A stretch of 64,000 nucleotides of DNA from Trichaptum fuscoviolaceum (lineage: Eukaryota > Basidiomycota > Agaricomycetes > Hymenochaetales > Trichaptaceae): contig CAJSYZ010000012.1 of assembly GCA_910574455.1 (NCBI GenBank), positions 1,605,317 to 1,669,316 on the forward strand, in the 5' to 3' direction. The position numbers and the translations under genes are program-made. Numbering within the stretch: the stretch's first letter is position 1; each line of letters opens with the position of its first letter. The notes beneath the pieces are model-generated. The model searched no databases. It had not been told where the DNA came from and saw only the letters and a program-made list of their open reading frames with translations. Positions 9,661-20,095 of the stretch are shown here, one piece after another.

Positions 9661-12600
9661 ACAGCTCAGAGTTGGTTAACCCGGTTCAACTCAACACTGT
9701 TGTTCTAAATGGCAACATCTCATCATTTCGAATCCCGGTCAAATTACTCGTTAACGGACGCCTCATTACTATCAATGCCCTTCTTGACACCGGAGCACAA
9801 TTGAACTTTATCAACTCAGATCTAGTTGATAAGCTCAACATCAAAATGCATAAACTTGATAAAGCTTTACAAGTTAGCAATGCCAATGGAACTCTGAACA
9901 AGAACGGAACAGTTTCAGAACGGATTCGATTGAATCTCACCCACCCTCATTCAACCTCGACAATCTTTTATCGGACACACATTCCAAGCGACGATGTTAT
10001 TCTAGGACTACCTTGGTTCAAACAGGCAAAGCCCCAGATTAACTGGAATGATGATACGATCACCATCAACAAGATCACTGTCTCTACTCGACTCGAACAG
10101 CAAAAGCAAAAGCCAAAGGAGAAACTTAACATTCCAGATGAATATTTGGAATATGCGGACATCTTCTCAGAAAATGAAATCCAAACCTACCCCCCTGCCC
10201 GACCCTATGATATGGAGATCAAAACATTACCAAGTTTTGTGCCGAAAATTCACAAACCATACCCGGTCCCATACCATCAACAACCGATTCTCACTACGTT
10301 AATTGACGACTTGCTCAACAAAGGATTTATCAAGGAATCAAACTCCCCAATGGCATCACCTTTCTTCTTTATTGATAAGAAAGATGGAACACTTCGACCA
10401 GTACAGGACTACAGATACCTTAACTCGCATACAGTCAAAGATGCATATCCTATGCCAAACTCGCAGCAACTACTCGATCAACTCCGAGGATCCAAATACT
10501 TCACTACCCTCGATATCCGACAAGGTTATCACAACATTCGCATCAAGGAATCTGATCAATGGAAAGCAGCCTCCATATGCAACAGGAAACTCTACCAGCC
10601 AACCGTTATGTTTTTCGGTCTATGCAACTCACCTGCGGTTTTTCAACGCTTCATGAATGACATTCTAGCAGAGCAAATACGCCAGAACAAGGTCATTGTT
10701 TACATGGACGACCTACTCATTCATGCCCCGACTCTCAAGCAGCTCATTGAAAACACCAAAGAAGTTTTTCAAATCCTAAAGGACAATCAACTCTACGTCA
10801 AACCAGCGAAATGCCGATTTCACCAACTCGAAGTACCATTCCTTGGTTACATTATTTCGGAATCAAAGATCAAGACAGACCCCTCCAAGATCCAAGGGAT
10901 ACTTGACTGGACCACTCCAAAATGTCTCAAGGACGTCAGATCATTTACAGGTTTTACCAACTTCTATCGCAGATTCATTCCGAACTATGCAACTATATGC
11001 CGACCACTTGATCAACTTAAACGGAAGGACACACCATTTGTCTGGACAGACAAATGTGAAAAGGCTTTTCAGACGCTCAAGGAACTCTTTTCGAAGGAAC
11101 CCCTCCTTATGCAACCCGACCCACACAAACCATTCTATCTTGAAACGGACGCCTCAGCCGTAGCTACCGGCGCAGCACTACGCCAACATGACGAAAACGG
11201 TCAACTCAAACCCATAGGTTATATTTCTCAAGCTCTCAACCCGACGCAACGCAACTGGCAAATATATGACAGAGAATTATTTGCTATTATTCGAGCACTC
11301 CAAATGTGGAGACACTATCTACTTGGAAGCCCGCATACAGTTACGATTCATTGCGACCACAAGAATCTGACTTATTGGAGACAACCCCAACGCTTGACCC
11401 CTCGACAAGCTCGATGGCAGAATGAACTCTCAAGATACAATTACAAGATACAGGCCATACTAGTGTTGCTAAAGTTCAGTTCAGTTCAGTTCAGACCCCT
11501 TTTGGTCCGAACCCCGAACTGAACTGTTCAGATTTTCCGGCCTCAGCCTGAACCCCGAACTGAACTCGAAGTTCAGTTCAGTTCAGTTCAGCTAGCCCAA
11601 ATTCTGTCTGAACCCGGTTTGAACCCGGTTCAAGTATCTATTTTTAGAAAGCCTTAGTACATACCATATATGGAAATTCTGTAATATAATCACATCTGAA
11701 CCGGGTTCAAACTGGGTTCAGACTCAGTTCAGCAATGAACCTTAGTACAATCAGTACATTTTACACATAGATTCTGCTTAATGTTGATAAGTTTCACTTT
11801 TAATTAACATTTTAAGTACTTTATAGTTGTCAAACTATAAGGTTTTTGATCTTGAAAGGGTGGGAAAGTTACCTGAAGTTCAGGGTTCGAACCCGGTTCG
11901 AACCAGGTTCAGCATTTCTCCGGAGGCCTGAACCCCAAACTGAACTCAAGTTCAAAATCTGAGATTTCTCTGAACCTGAACCTGAACCCGGTTCAGTTCG
12001 GAGTTTGAACCCGGTTCAGGCCTATCCTGAACCGAACTTTAGCAACACTAGGCCATACCAGGAAAACACATGATCCAATCCGATGCCCTATCCCGACGTG
12101 CGGACCATTTTAAAACGGAAGGAGAACTTAGCAACGAAGTTACACTTCTACCAGAGAAAGTTTTTCTCAAAGAAATGGAACTCCTAGCCACCCGAATTGA
12201 AGAAGCCAAAGAAGATGACAGGAACATCATCGATGTCGATGACCTTCACCTCCAAATACGCAAAGAAACTGGAGATATTCAGGAAGCAATGAGCCTTCTA
12301 CAGAAAGAATTACCACTCACCAAACCCAAAATGACCGACTTCACAATCAAGGATCAATTGGTACACTTCAGGAACAAGATCTATGTGCCAAGGAACACGG
12401 AAATCATGCGCAACCTCTTACAACTATATCATGACTTACCGACTCGAAACCACCCTGGAGTAGCGAATACAATGGAACAAATTTGACGAACATATTACTG
12501 GCCAAGAATGCAACAGTTCGTGACGAAATACATCCAAGGATGTGCTATCTGTCAACAGATGAAGATCAACCACCATCCTCTTGTACCTCCACTCAACCCA

Positions 12601-13683
12601 ATCATCGCAGATAAAGACACTTACCCGTTTGCAACCGTCAACATTGATTTCATCACAGACCTCCCAGAATCTGATGGATTCGACAGCATATGTGTTATTG
12701 TGGATCATGACTGCACCAAGGCGATTGTACTCACTCCATGCACCAAGACAATCACTGCACTAGACACTGCACAACTGTACTTCGACAATGTGTACAGACG
12801 ATTCGGATTACCAAGGAAAATAATCTCGGATCGAGGACCACAGTTTGCATCTATGGTGTTCAGACAGCTATGCCGATTGCTTCACATCAAGCAAGCAATG
12901 TCTACAGCATATCACCCACAGACTGATGGACAAGCAGAGCGCAGCAATCAGGAGATCGAAGCATACTTCAGGATCTATGCAGCAAATCACCCCCACCTCT
13001 GGAGCAAATACATCCCCCTCATGGAATTCACACACAACAATCGGAAACATTCAACCACGGAACAGACCCCCTTTCGACTACTAATGGGATATGATCCAAC
13101 ATCATTCCCCTCGGAAAAATCGGAACTTGATAGCAACATTCCAACGCTCAAGAATCACCTATCAAAGATACTAGAACTCCGAAATGACGCAGAAGCAGCT
13201 CTAACACTCGCACAGGAATATCAGCGCGAAGCTCAATCTACCCAATTCAAGCCACTATACATTGGACAATCTGTATGGTTAGAAGCAAGGAACCTCCGAA
13301 GAACCGGACTACCCTCAAAGTTTCAATCAAAACGCGAAGGACCCTTCGTTATCAAGCGAAAACTCAGGGATAATGTCTATGAACTCGAACTGCCTAGAAC
13401 TTGGAAGATTCACCCTGTATTCCACGCCTCCCTTCTCACTCCCCACACCGAGACAGTAGAACATGGGCCAGCCTATTCAAAACCTCCACCTGACCTTATC
13501 GATGGAGAAGAAGAATTCGAAGTAGAAGCAATTCTACAGCACAAAGGAGCCCCGAATCGAAGGAAATACCTTATCAAATGGTTAGGATACCCAACTAGCA
13601 ACAACACATGGGCCTCAGAAAACGCATTAAAGCATTCAGAAGAACTTCTATCAGCATACAAGGAGTTGCACAAGCTGAAGTAG
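9657..13683 (+). pseudogene. pol: Gypsy-2 pol (protease, RT, RNase H, integrase, chromodomain)
   Basis: Part one (9657-11460) has protease LLDTGAQLNF (DTG near 9783-9797), reverse transcriptase with LDIRQGYHNI and YMDDLLIHA (catalytic YMDD at 10701-10712), and RNase H with LETDASA, DRELFAII and HCDHKNL. A 590-bp MITE plus its 8-bp duplication interrupts it. Part two resumes at 12059 with HMIQSDALSRRADH and the integrase zinc finger, interrupted by one TGA at 12484-12486 where an Arg (CGA) would fit. Part three has integrase core residues (DFITD, SDRGPQF, a downstream NQEIEAY Glu) and a C-terminal chromodomain (KYLIKWLGYPTSNNTW, about 13508-13660). With MITE and stop ignored the polyprotein is complete, typical of chromoviruses. 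This copy cannot express it. Confidence 0.93.
11461..12050. mobile_element. hAT-type MITE inserted in Gypsy-2 pol
   Basis: 590 bp with perfect terminal inverted repeats TAGTGTTGCTAAAGTTC / GAACTTTAGCAACACTA, flanked by the 8-bp duplication GGCCATAC (11453-11460 and 12051-12058). Removing it with one duplication restores the pol frame. It has no ORF. Both ends are packed with GTTCAG units and GAACCCGGTTC palindromes, the sort of subterminal repeats hAT transposases bind. Confidence 0.92.
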
Positions 13684-13914
13684 CCCGATTTGGATAAAGC
13701 GGACACACAACGCAACCCACTTAACCAGATTTGGACACCTTGGACCTACAAGCACAACTTCTTAGCCCCTCCTCAGACTTCTTGCCCCACTGCGGCTAGA
13801 TAACAAGACTTCTTGCCCCCGAAGTTTGATATCGAAGAATCAACATGCCCCACCGTGCCCCAGAAGCTTTCTACTGATTCAACGACCACATGATCAACTA
13901 GAAACTTCGTATAA
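13684..13914 (+). other. Spacer after pol, nothing recognised
   Basis: Non-coding gap between the pol stop and the first accessory ORF. It contains two copies of an ACTTCTTGCCCC-type segment near 13775 and 13808. Confidence 0.4.
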
Positions 13915-14265
13915 ATGCACCAGAAGCCACCCCACTTCCTCCCCATTCTCATGCACACCTTCTATGACATTATCCGACTTCTTATCTGGATAGCTCATTT
14001 ACAAATCCACCCTATCATCACACGCACCTCTTTCCGACTCTTCCATCTCTTTCTCATCTGGTACATCTTCCCAGAACGCCGACCTACCACCTTCTGGATA
14101 CACGATCTAGAACTACACTATCTAGGACGAAGCACTCATATTTACGTTGGCCTTGGGCCGAATAATGAGTTCTTCATCACAGGAGTCGATCCCACCTCTC
14201 ATTTCCAGCTTAGTGGAACGCCAGCTGACGGAACTCCAAGTGATAGCGAATCAGTCATCGCATGA
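13915..14265 (+). CDS. Gypsy-2 accessory ORF 1, unknown, hydrophobic N-terminus
   Basis: An ATG-initiated 116-aa frame. Its first half is rich in aromatic and aliphatic residues (IIRLLIWIAHL, LFHLFLIWYIF), so one or two membrane-associated segments are possible. The second half has TTFWIHDLELHYLG. It overlaps the next ORF. I do not recognise a family. Its place between pol and the 3' LTR is where env-like or other accessory genes sit in some Ty3 elements, but no env feature such as a clear cleavage site is visible. It could be non-functional. Confidence 0.4.
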   Translation: MHQKPPHFLPILMHTFYDIIRLLIWIAHLQIHPIITRTSFRLFHLFLIWYIFPERRPTTFWIHDLELHYLGRSTHIYVGLGPNNEFFITGVDPTSHFQLSGTPADGTPSDSESVIA

Positions 14266-14842
14266 CGAACAGATTATTCTCAATTCTCATCTGTTCTATT
14301 TTGTGTTTAAGGACAATCATCCTGATAAGGAACCATTGGACATACTCATCCCAGACATCAATAACCGCATCCGAAACGCCCCCGGTCCGACCAAAGTGAG
14401 ATACGCACTCCAGCTGTATGCACTCCTCGAGTTCTATAAAATCACCGTCGAAAAACTTCGTGACCACAAGCAAGAGCCACCTCTCACCTCTAGCACCCCC
14501 CTGGAATCCCAGCAGACTCCACCACCTCCGGCACCCAGTCCTATCGACTCCCTGCCAGACCTCAAACCCTTTTCTCCCAATCCTAGCCCCATCCCAACGA
14601 CAGTCAACCCCCAGGACATCTTCTCCCCCCCTCTGGCAACCAGCACCCCCTTTACCTTCACCACTACGAATTACAGCGACGACACACTTGTCAACGCCTC
14701 CACCAACTCCGACTCACCCTCCTCCTCCTCCTCTTCCTCAACCGACTACGACGACGCCAACAGTAACCCCCGATTTTTGTTTGCATCCGTATTTCCCATA
14801 CTTTTACAAAAATCCCACCTCGACCGGACAGACCTTGTTTAA
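14165..14842 (+). CDS. Gypsy-2 accessory ORF 2, unknown, Pro/Ser-rich C-terminus
   Basis: From ATG 14165, 225 aa. The first about 100 residues look globular (ERQLTELQVIANQSSHDEQ, FKDNHPDKEPLDILIPDI, YALQLYALLEFYKITVEKL). The rest is low-complexity Pro/Thr/Ser. The end of the frame (about 14760-14842) looks out of register with the better downstream frame of ORF 3, so the two may once have been one protein broken by a frameshift. No family recognised. Confidence 0.4.
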   Translation: MSSSSQESIPPLISSLVERQLTELQVIANQSSHDEQIILNSHLFYFVFKDNHPDKEPLDILIPDINNRIRNAPGPTKVRYALQLYALLEFYKITVEKLRDHKQEPPLTSSTPLESQQTPPPPAPSPIDSLPDLKPFSPNPSPIPTTVNPQDIFSPPLATSTPFTFTTTNYSDDTLVNASTNSDSPSSSSSSSTDYDDANSNPRFLFASVFPILLQKSHLDRTDLV

Positions 14843-15569
14843 TCCCCCACCTACCCCCAGACCCAGAGCTATTCCTTTACCTTCTATGCCTTTCAATTTT
14901 AACACTCCCATTCCGACATATCAACTACCGCCTTCTGAAACACCTGAACAACGTCTTGCAGCCACTGCCCCCTTTTTCTATCCCTCCCCCTTAAAATTTG
15001 ATTTCCTTGACGAAGAAGAAGAAGAAGAACTCCAGCCTGGACCAGCCGACTCGGAATTTGGTTCCAATCTTTGGTCCCTCCCGGCCGACAAACCCGGTTG
15101 GAACGCCGACGACTGGCCCACCACTTACCTCCTCCGACACAACACTGTCACCGGACCCCTCCAGTACCCTTCACCTCCACCAAGCCCACGCCCCACTCAC
15201 CCTCAGTACGGCCCTCTCGGTCCTGTTGATCTGGTACAACACTATCTGTTCGATCCGAAGCTCACCCCTCACGTCAACGTTGAACGACTTCAACATTGCT
15301 CACCCTTCCCGGAACTCGTGAAGTTAGTGCTTAGGCACACTTTCTTCAACCCAGAGCACGCCCCCCCTCTCTTACTCGGTCTCAAAATCGTCCTTGACCT
15401 TCCGTACACGCCCTACATCACCCGGAGAATTTGCCACAAGGGATCTTTGCACGCTCACTTTGCACCCTACCCAGGAGACCCTTTCTGTACTTGTGAGTGC
15501 TGCCTGTATTGCCCCCTTCACCATGCCGCCCATCCGAACCCGGCGCGGAACCCTCACGAAGGAGAATAG
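14843..15569 (+). pseudogene. Gypsy-2 accessory ORF 3, unknown, acidic and Cys/His-rich end
   Basis: A frame open from about 14760 to 15569 without its own clear start. It has an acidic run (LDEEEEEELQPG), a globular part with VDLVQHYLFDPKLTPHVNV and FPELVKLVLRHTFFNPEH, and a C-terminal Cys/His cluster CTCECCLYCPLHHAAH. The cluster could bind zinc, but this is a guess. It overlaps ORF 4 by 47 bp. It may be the C-terminal half of ORF 2 after a frameshift. Confidence 0.35.
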
Positions 15570-16263
15570 TCCCCCTCCTCCTCGTTGCCCTACCAAATCT
15601 CTCCTCCCCAATCAGGCGTTTACCCTCACGGAACCCACTCGTCAACAGTACTCGGCCACACTCCTCCACAGCGGACTCTTACCATATGTCCTCGACTCGA
15701 CTCAGCGCCCCTTTCACCACTCAGTCTACACTCTCAATGTCATGCATGAACTACTTGCCCAACTGCAAGACTACATTGACCAGCATCGCGGCGGACATAA
15801 GCGATTCAACTTTCGCTTCGTTCAAGTGATCATTCGTCGACTGAATCAAGTGATGATGGGACAACTAGCTGATGAGTTCACGGAGTATGAATTCGAACGT
15901 TTACTGGCTTACACTCTAGACGATGGACACCTTGAAGGACCTCCTCGATTTGTCGACCTGGTACCCCTCCCTCCCCCATCACCAATTGCTCTACCCCCAC
16001 CCGAGTTTCCCACTGCCTACCATGATCAAGAGAACATGCCTATCTTCGATCCAGCAAAACGGAACGAGTTCGATGTTCAGAACGCACCCCAACATCCTTT
16101 GGAGCCTCAGCAACCTCCAACCCCGGTTTCACCCCCTTATGTCGTACACACACCTCGACCAAACGAACATCCCTCTCCTCCACTCTATCGACCTGACCCC
16201 CAACCCGGCATAGACTGGCTTGCTATCGCAGCAGCCTTACCTTCCGATTTTCATTTCTCTTGA
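15523..16263 (+). CDS. Gypsy-2 accessory ORF 4, unknown
   Basis: From ATG 15523, 246 aa. After a basic start it has a helical-looking central part (YTLNVMHELLAQLQDYIDQH, FRFVQVIIRRLNQVMMGQL, EFTEYEFERLLAYTLDD), followed by a Pro-rich tail. It ends about 195 bp before the 3' LTR. No family recognised. A complete frame this long in an otherwise mutated element suggests it was under selection or entered late. Confidence 0.45.
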   Translation: MPPIRTRRGTLTKENSPPPPRCPTKSLLPNQAFTLTEPTRQQYSATLLHSGLLPYVLDSTQRPFHHSVYTLNVMHELLAQLQDYIDQHRGGHKRFNFRFVQVIIRRLNQVMMGQLADEFTEYEFERLLAYTLDDGHLEGPPRFVDLVPLPPPSPIALPPPEFPTAYHDQENMPIFDPAKRNEFDVQNAPQHPLEPQQPPTPVSPPYVVHTPRPNEHPSPPLYRPDPQPGIDWLAIAAALPSDFHFS

Positions 16264-16458
16264 TGGTCTACTTATTCGTTTGCTTTCTTATTATTGGTCT
16301 TAATTTGACCCTATAGCATTCGATTTCTATCTCTATCTCTCTCATGCTTCATCCATTATTGATCTTAACTTGATCCTATAAGCATTGTATTTGTCTTTGA
16401 AATTCTCGCATTCGCAATGTCTTGCTACTACGGAATTTCAAGCTTAGAGACAGGGTAC

Positions 16459-17015
16459 TGTTATGCATCAAGCATGCGGACCCTTATTTACCTTTGTTTA
16501 CCTCACGCGACCCGATTCGGTTATATTTTACCTTTGCACTCCGACTTTACCATTTAACCTTTTTACCTTTAACCTTCGGTGCCCCAGGTAGCCCCCTTTC
16601 ACTGCCTCTTTGTTTACATTGCCCCTTCGTTTTGCCATAGCCCCAGTTAGCCCTACGTAGCCCCAGTTAGCCCCATTTCCCCTGTTTCACAGTTAGCCCT
16701 AGTTAGCCCCAGTTAGCCCCAGTTAGCCCCAGTTAGCCCCAGTTAGCCCCAGCTAGCCCCAGAAGCATGTTCTATTTATGTTTCTCTCCTCTGTAGTATA
16801 TAAACCCTGTACATATCGCCCCAGGATGACACTTAAGTCAATCCTCCTATAGTCTTTCACACCATCGTGCCAAAGACTCTGTTCACCCACGACTTCCGAG
16901 CTTAAGAGAGCCTCGTTAAAGCACCCACTCTTATCTCATCACTTGTTTGTTCACAAACAACGCTTTTGTCACTTATCATTTCCGTGATAAGTCTTCCGAA
17001 GCCGTGAACGTAACA
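16459..17015 (+). repeat. 3' LTR of Gypsy-2
   Basis: Same length as the 5' LTR. The five differences seen are single-base changes. A purine-rich AGAGACAGGG tract just upstream (about 16446-16455) may be the polypurine tract. Confidence 0.95.
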
Positions 17016-17021
17016 CACTGA

Positions 17022-17250
17022 ACGACGACGAGAAGCTCACGGACAAGCGAGCGCAAGCGCAGCTTTCGAGACTTCGAGTCTTACTCCTACAACCTCCTTA
17101 ACTCTCTGAACGACGAGAAGCTCAAGGACAAGCGCAAGTGCGAGGACAAGGCAAAGCTAGAGACTGCCATCAACGAGACGATCTCACGGCTCGACGTCTC
17201 GCAGGAAGCATCAAAGCAGGAGTACAAGGAGGAACAGAAGGATGGCTGAG
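17022..17250 (+). pseudogene. HSP70 C-terminal fragment in copy A (right of Gypsy-2)
   Basis: The frame 17064-17249 reads ESYSYNLLNSLNDEKLKDK, KAKLETAINETISRLDVS and QEASKQEYKEEQKD before a TGA. This is the C-terminal substrate-binding/lid part of cytosolic-type HSP70 (typical family pattern LESYAYNL..SLNDEKL...NETISWLD..QEASKEEYEEKQKEL). A second partial LNDEKL unit sits just before it at about 17020-17045, so the segment is tandemly repeated. The ATPase domain and most of the peptide-binding domain are absent. It is a captured gene fragment, not a working chaperone. Confidence 0.88.
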
Positions 17251-17969
17251 GTGCATTCGAGTGAAAAGGAGCGGCATTTGCATGCTCGCTGGTGGCCGCA
17301 ATTTAAGTACGTCTTCATTTCATTTGGTTTGTTCTTACAAAATACTTGACTGACAATGGTTCGCTTTCTTTGCAGTGGTGCCAAAATCCATTGAGCCGTG
17401 CGTGATAGACGCTTGCGAGCTCACCTCCCTTCACCGGCTCACTCATTACACACCCACCCCTCCGCCTTTCTTCCTCGCAATTGATTGCACTGCCACACTC
17501 ATTCCCAGACCCGCTCGACGGCGTCGAAGACCACCGCTGTGACATATGCGGGCGACACCTGTGCACCCAAGACAAATGTGGTGGCTGGCGGCGCCCCACG
17601 GTAGGTTGTACCGCTTGTGCGCACGCGCGAGTGGTTTTTTTATTCTATTCACAACAAGCTCAGTGTGGGGTGGGCCCACGCTGAGCTCGTCTTATTAGAC
17701 CGCATTCGTGCCTTGAGCGCGCGGCGGTGAACGGGCAACGGTGCTGTCCCACCGCCGCCGCCGCGCATATGCGCCGCCCACTGTAATTTATTGTAATGTA
17801 ATTTGTAATTATATATTAGGGCCTGGACCATAGTGATGGTCCAGTCCTTGCAAATAAAATTAAATACTTATTTCAAATAATTGAGAGGCCCTGCCTTGCT
17901 GCCGGGCAAGGCCCTGACAAGGCTCCTTCGGCACGCATGGCTAGCGCAGAGCTGAAAGGCAGAGCAAGC
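17251..17969 (+). other. Right body of copy A with a Cys-rich frame
   Basis: The segment begins with an intron-like stretch (donor-like TACGTCTTC, CTGAC branch, TTTGCAG acceptor, ending near 17375) that is conserved in C1, C2 and B. Then comes a stretch found only in A. Within it, 17538-17618 encodes CDICGRHLCTQDKCGGW followed by CTAC, a spacing like a zinc-binding finger. A 13-bp inverted repeat AGCTCAGYGTGGG lies near 17650-17685. The 3' end, around 17815-17960, matches C1 36130-36270. Confidence 0.4.
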
Positions 17970-18044
17970 ACCAGTACCAACTAATAATCTTATGAAATCG
18001 ACGATAGTTATCGTGAGGCCGTTCAGAAACTATTGTCGATAACT
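17970..18044 (+). repeat. Terminal inverted repeat of copy B (partner 21313-21388)
   Basis: The two ends match over about 75 bp. They share the outer 20 bp with A and C, but the interior is CGACGATAGTTATCG rather than GCGGTAATTATCGC. Confidence 0.85.
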
Positions 18045-18679
18045 TCGGCAGGCTTTCGGCAGTTCGCTCTGCCTTTCAGCTCTGTCTGAGCCGTGCATGC
18101 CGACGCAGCCTTTCAGGGCTTTGCCCGGCAGCACGGCAGCACTTCATTTCATTTGAAATAATAATTATATTAATCTACAAAGCCTGGACTACGGTCCAGG
18201 CCTAATTAGAATTTGCAATAAAAGCTAAAATATCTAAATTAAAATAGTGTACGCGAGTGCTGGGCCGGTACGCGGGCGGCGGGCTATGCGCGCGCGCGCA
18301 CGGCGGATACGAGCGCGCGCCATCCGCGTCGCTAAACCAGGCGCGCGGGAGCGACTACAGCCTCGCGGCGCACTGCACTGAGAGGGCCAAAAGCCGCTCG
18401 TGCGTGGCGCGGCGGGGTGGGCGAATGATGCGGCGTGAGCGAGTTTGAATGCACGAAAAGGGGGGTGAGAGCTCGCAAGCGTCTGTCACGCACGGCTCAA
18501 TGGGTTATGGCGCAGCTGCGAGAAAGCGAGCCATTGTCAGTCAATTTTTTTGTAAATGCAACCCAAATGAAATGAAGACGTACCTGGATTGCTACCACCA
18601 GCAAGCATGCCAATGCCGCTCCTGGTTCACTCGAATGCAGCTCAGCCACATCACCAGATCTTACCCAACCCTCTACCAG

Positions 18680-18975
18680 CTGCATGTCCTGAAGTGGATG
18701 TCGCAGCGCCGCCGGGGAATACACCGCCCGCCTTCTGCATGACGGAGTTTGCGACGCTGTCCAGCTCCTTCTGCTTCTCCTCGTACTCCGGATTTGATGA
18801 TTCCTCCGAGGCATGAGGCCATGAGATTGTCTCGTTGTTGGCAGTCTAGCTTGAACTTGCCATCGGGCTCAAACTCGTCCTTGAGCTTCTCGTCGTCCAG
18901 AGAGATAAGGAGGTTGTAGGAGTAGGACTCGTCGCCCGAGGCCTGAAAAGCTGCGCTTGCGAGCATACAGCTCGC
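18680..18975 (-). pseudogene. HSP70 C-terminal fragment in copy B
   Basis: On the minus strand it reads ASGDESYSYNLLISLDDEKL, KDEFEPDGKFKLDC, then after a 1-nt frame change NNETISWPHASEESSNPEY, EEKQKELDSVANSVMQKAG and GVFPGGAATSTSGH. This covers the HSP70 lid and the start of its Gly-rich tail almost without gaps. Apart from the single frame change it is close to a real exon, so capture or selection may be more recent than in A. No ATPase domain is present. Confidence 0.92.
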
Positions 18976-20051
18976 GCCCGAAAGGCGAGAGGCTGCGGAA
19001 GCAGAAGCAAGACGGCGTTTGCGCGAAGCAAATGCCTTCTTGCCCGTCGTCCATAGCTCTTAGAGCGTGAAGAACAGTGAAGAAAGGCAGAAAGGCGACG
19101 TTCGTGATGCGTGCAGATAGCGCGCCACGACCCTGAGAATCGCGTGAAATTACTATATATGGTATGTCTCACACTTTTTTTCTGCTTCAAACATATCAAT
19201 AACATACATTTTGAATTTAATGTAGACATATTGATCTAAGGCACAGTAGCTAATTAGATTTACTTTATGCTAATGTATCAACACAAAAAATACGGAGGCT
19301 ACAGAATGTGTTACAAAGGGTAAAAGGTAACATCTACAATAGAAATGCATGATTCATGCACATTTCCTACAATTCTTCGATTTCTCTTTTATCATTCGTT
19401 CCTCTGATAGCCTTATAACGTTATAGTATGACTCAATGTATGTTACTGAAGCTCTTGAAAAATTATGGGCTTTTATGTAGCTTTACAAAAGGCTACAAAA
19501 ATGAAACAATCTCTAAAATTGGCCATTTTGAGCACTTTTGAGTCAAAATTCAACATTTGCAGCTAGTTTCACTATAATAATGATGATTAAAAAATATAGA
19601 GATGTTACATAGCAATAGAAGAGGCCCTAATGAAACAAAATCAGGTGTTAGAATGGAAGTTACTGAGAAAATAGTTGTGAAGTAGACAAATCAGTCCAAG
19701 AGTCAAACACATGTGTACAAGTTTCACTCGAAGTGATGCATTCGAAGCACCACTATCGAGTTCAACCACTTCCACTCTATCTATCCTCGATATTCTTTTT
19801 TGAACTTCTATATAATGTAGAGTAGATCTACTGTACAGAATATGAAAGTCTCATATGCACTCAAAAATATACAAATGAATAAATACTGCTGGAATAGCAC
19901 ATTGTATCACTGTTTTGCTTATTACACAACAACAATGTACGTGAATGCTACTACTAAAAATACGATAATATACTATTAGACTGGTCTTTTTGCCGTGCAT
20001 AGTGTGCCTGAGTTTCTGTTGAAGTGGGGCTTTAATTTTGAGAGAAAAGGA

Positions 20052-20095
20052 TGTCCGGCGATGCCTCGGACAAATGCTCCGGGAATCGCCGGACA
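20052..20095. repeat. Conserved internal inverted repeat, copy B
   Basis: TGTCCGGCGAT ... ATCGCCGGACA, the counterpart of 4113-4158. Confidence 0.65.

Larger units (their letters stand above)
5389..17015 (+). mobile_element. Gypsy-2: full-length chromovirus-type Ty3/Gypsy retrotransposon
   Basis: Two 557-bp direct LTRs (5389-5945 and 16459-17015) start with TG and end with CA. The element is flanked by the 5-bp duplication CACTG (5384-5388, 17016-17020) and sits inside the HSP70 fragment of copy A. I count five differences between the LTRs, so insertion is fairly recent. Order: leader, gag region, protease-RT-RNase H, integrase-chromodomain, then about 2.3 kb of extra ORFs. The coding region has frameshifts, in-frame TGA codons and a MITE insertion, so this copy is dead. 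I found no convincing primer-binding site directly after the 5' LTR. Confidence 0.93.

Noticed and set aside
18257..18742. GC-rich plus-strand frames in element B
   Set aside because: They oppose or sit beside the HSP70 fragment in low-complexity CGCGCG sequence; no homologous pattern or conservation in frame with other copies.
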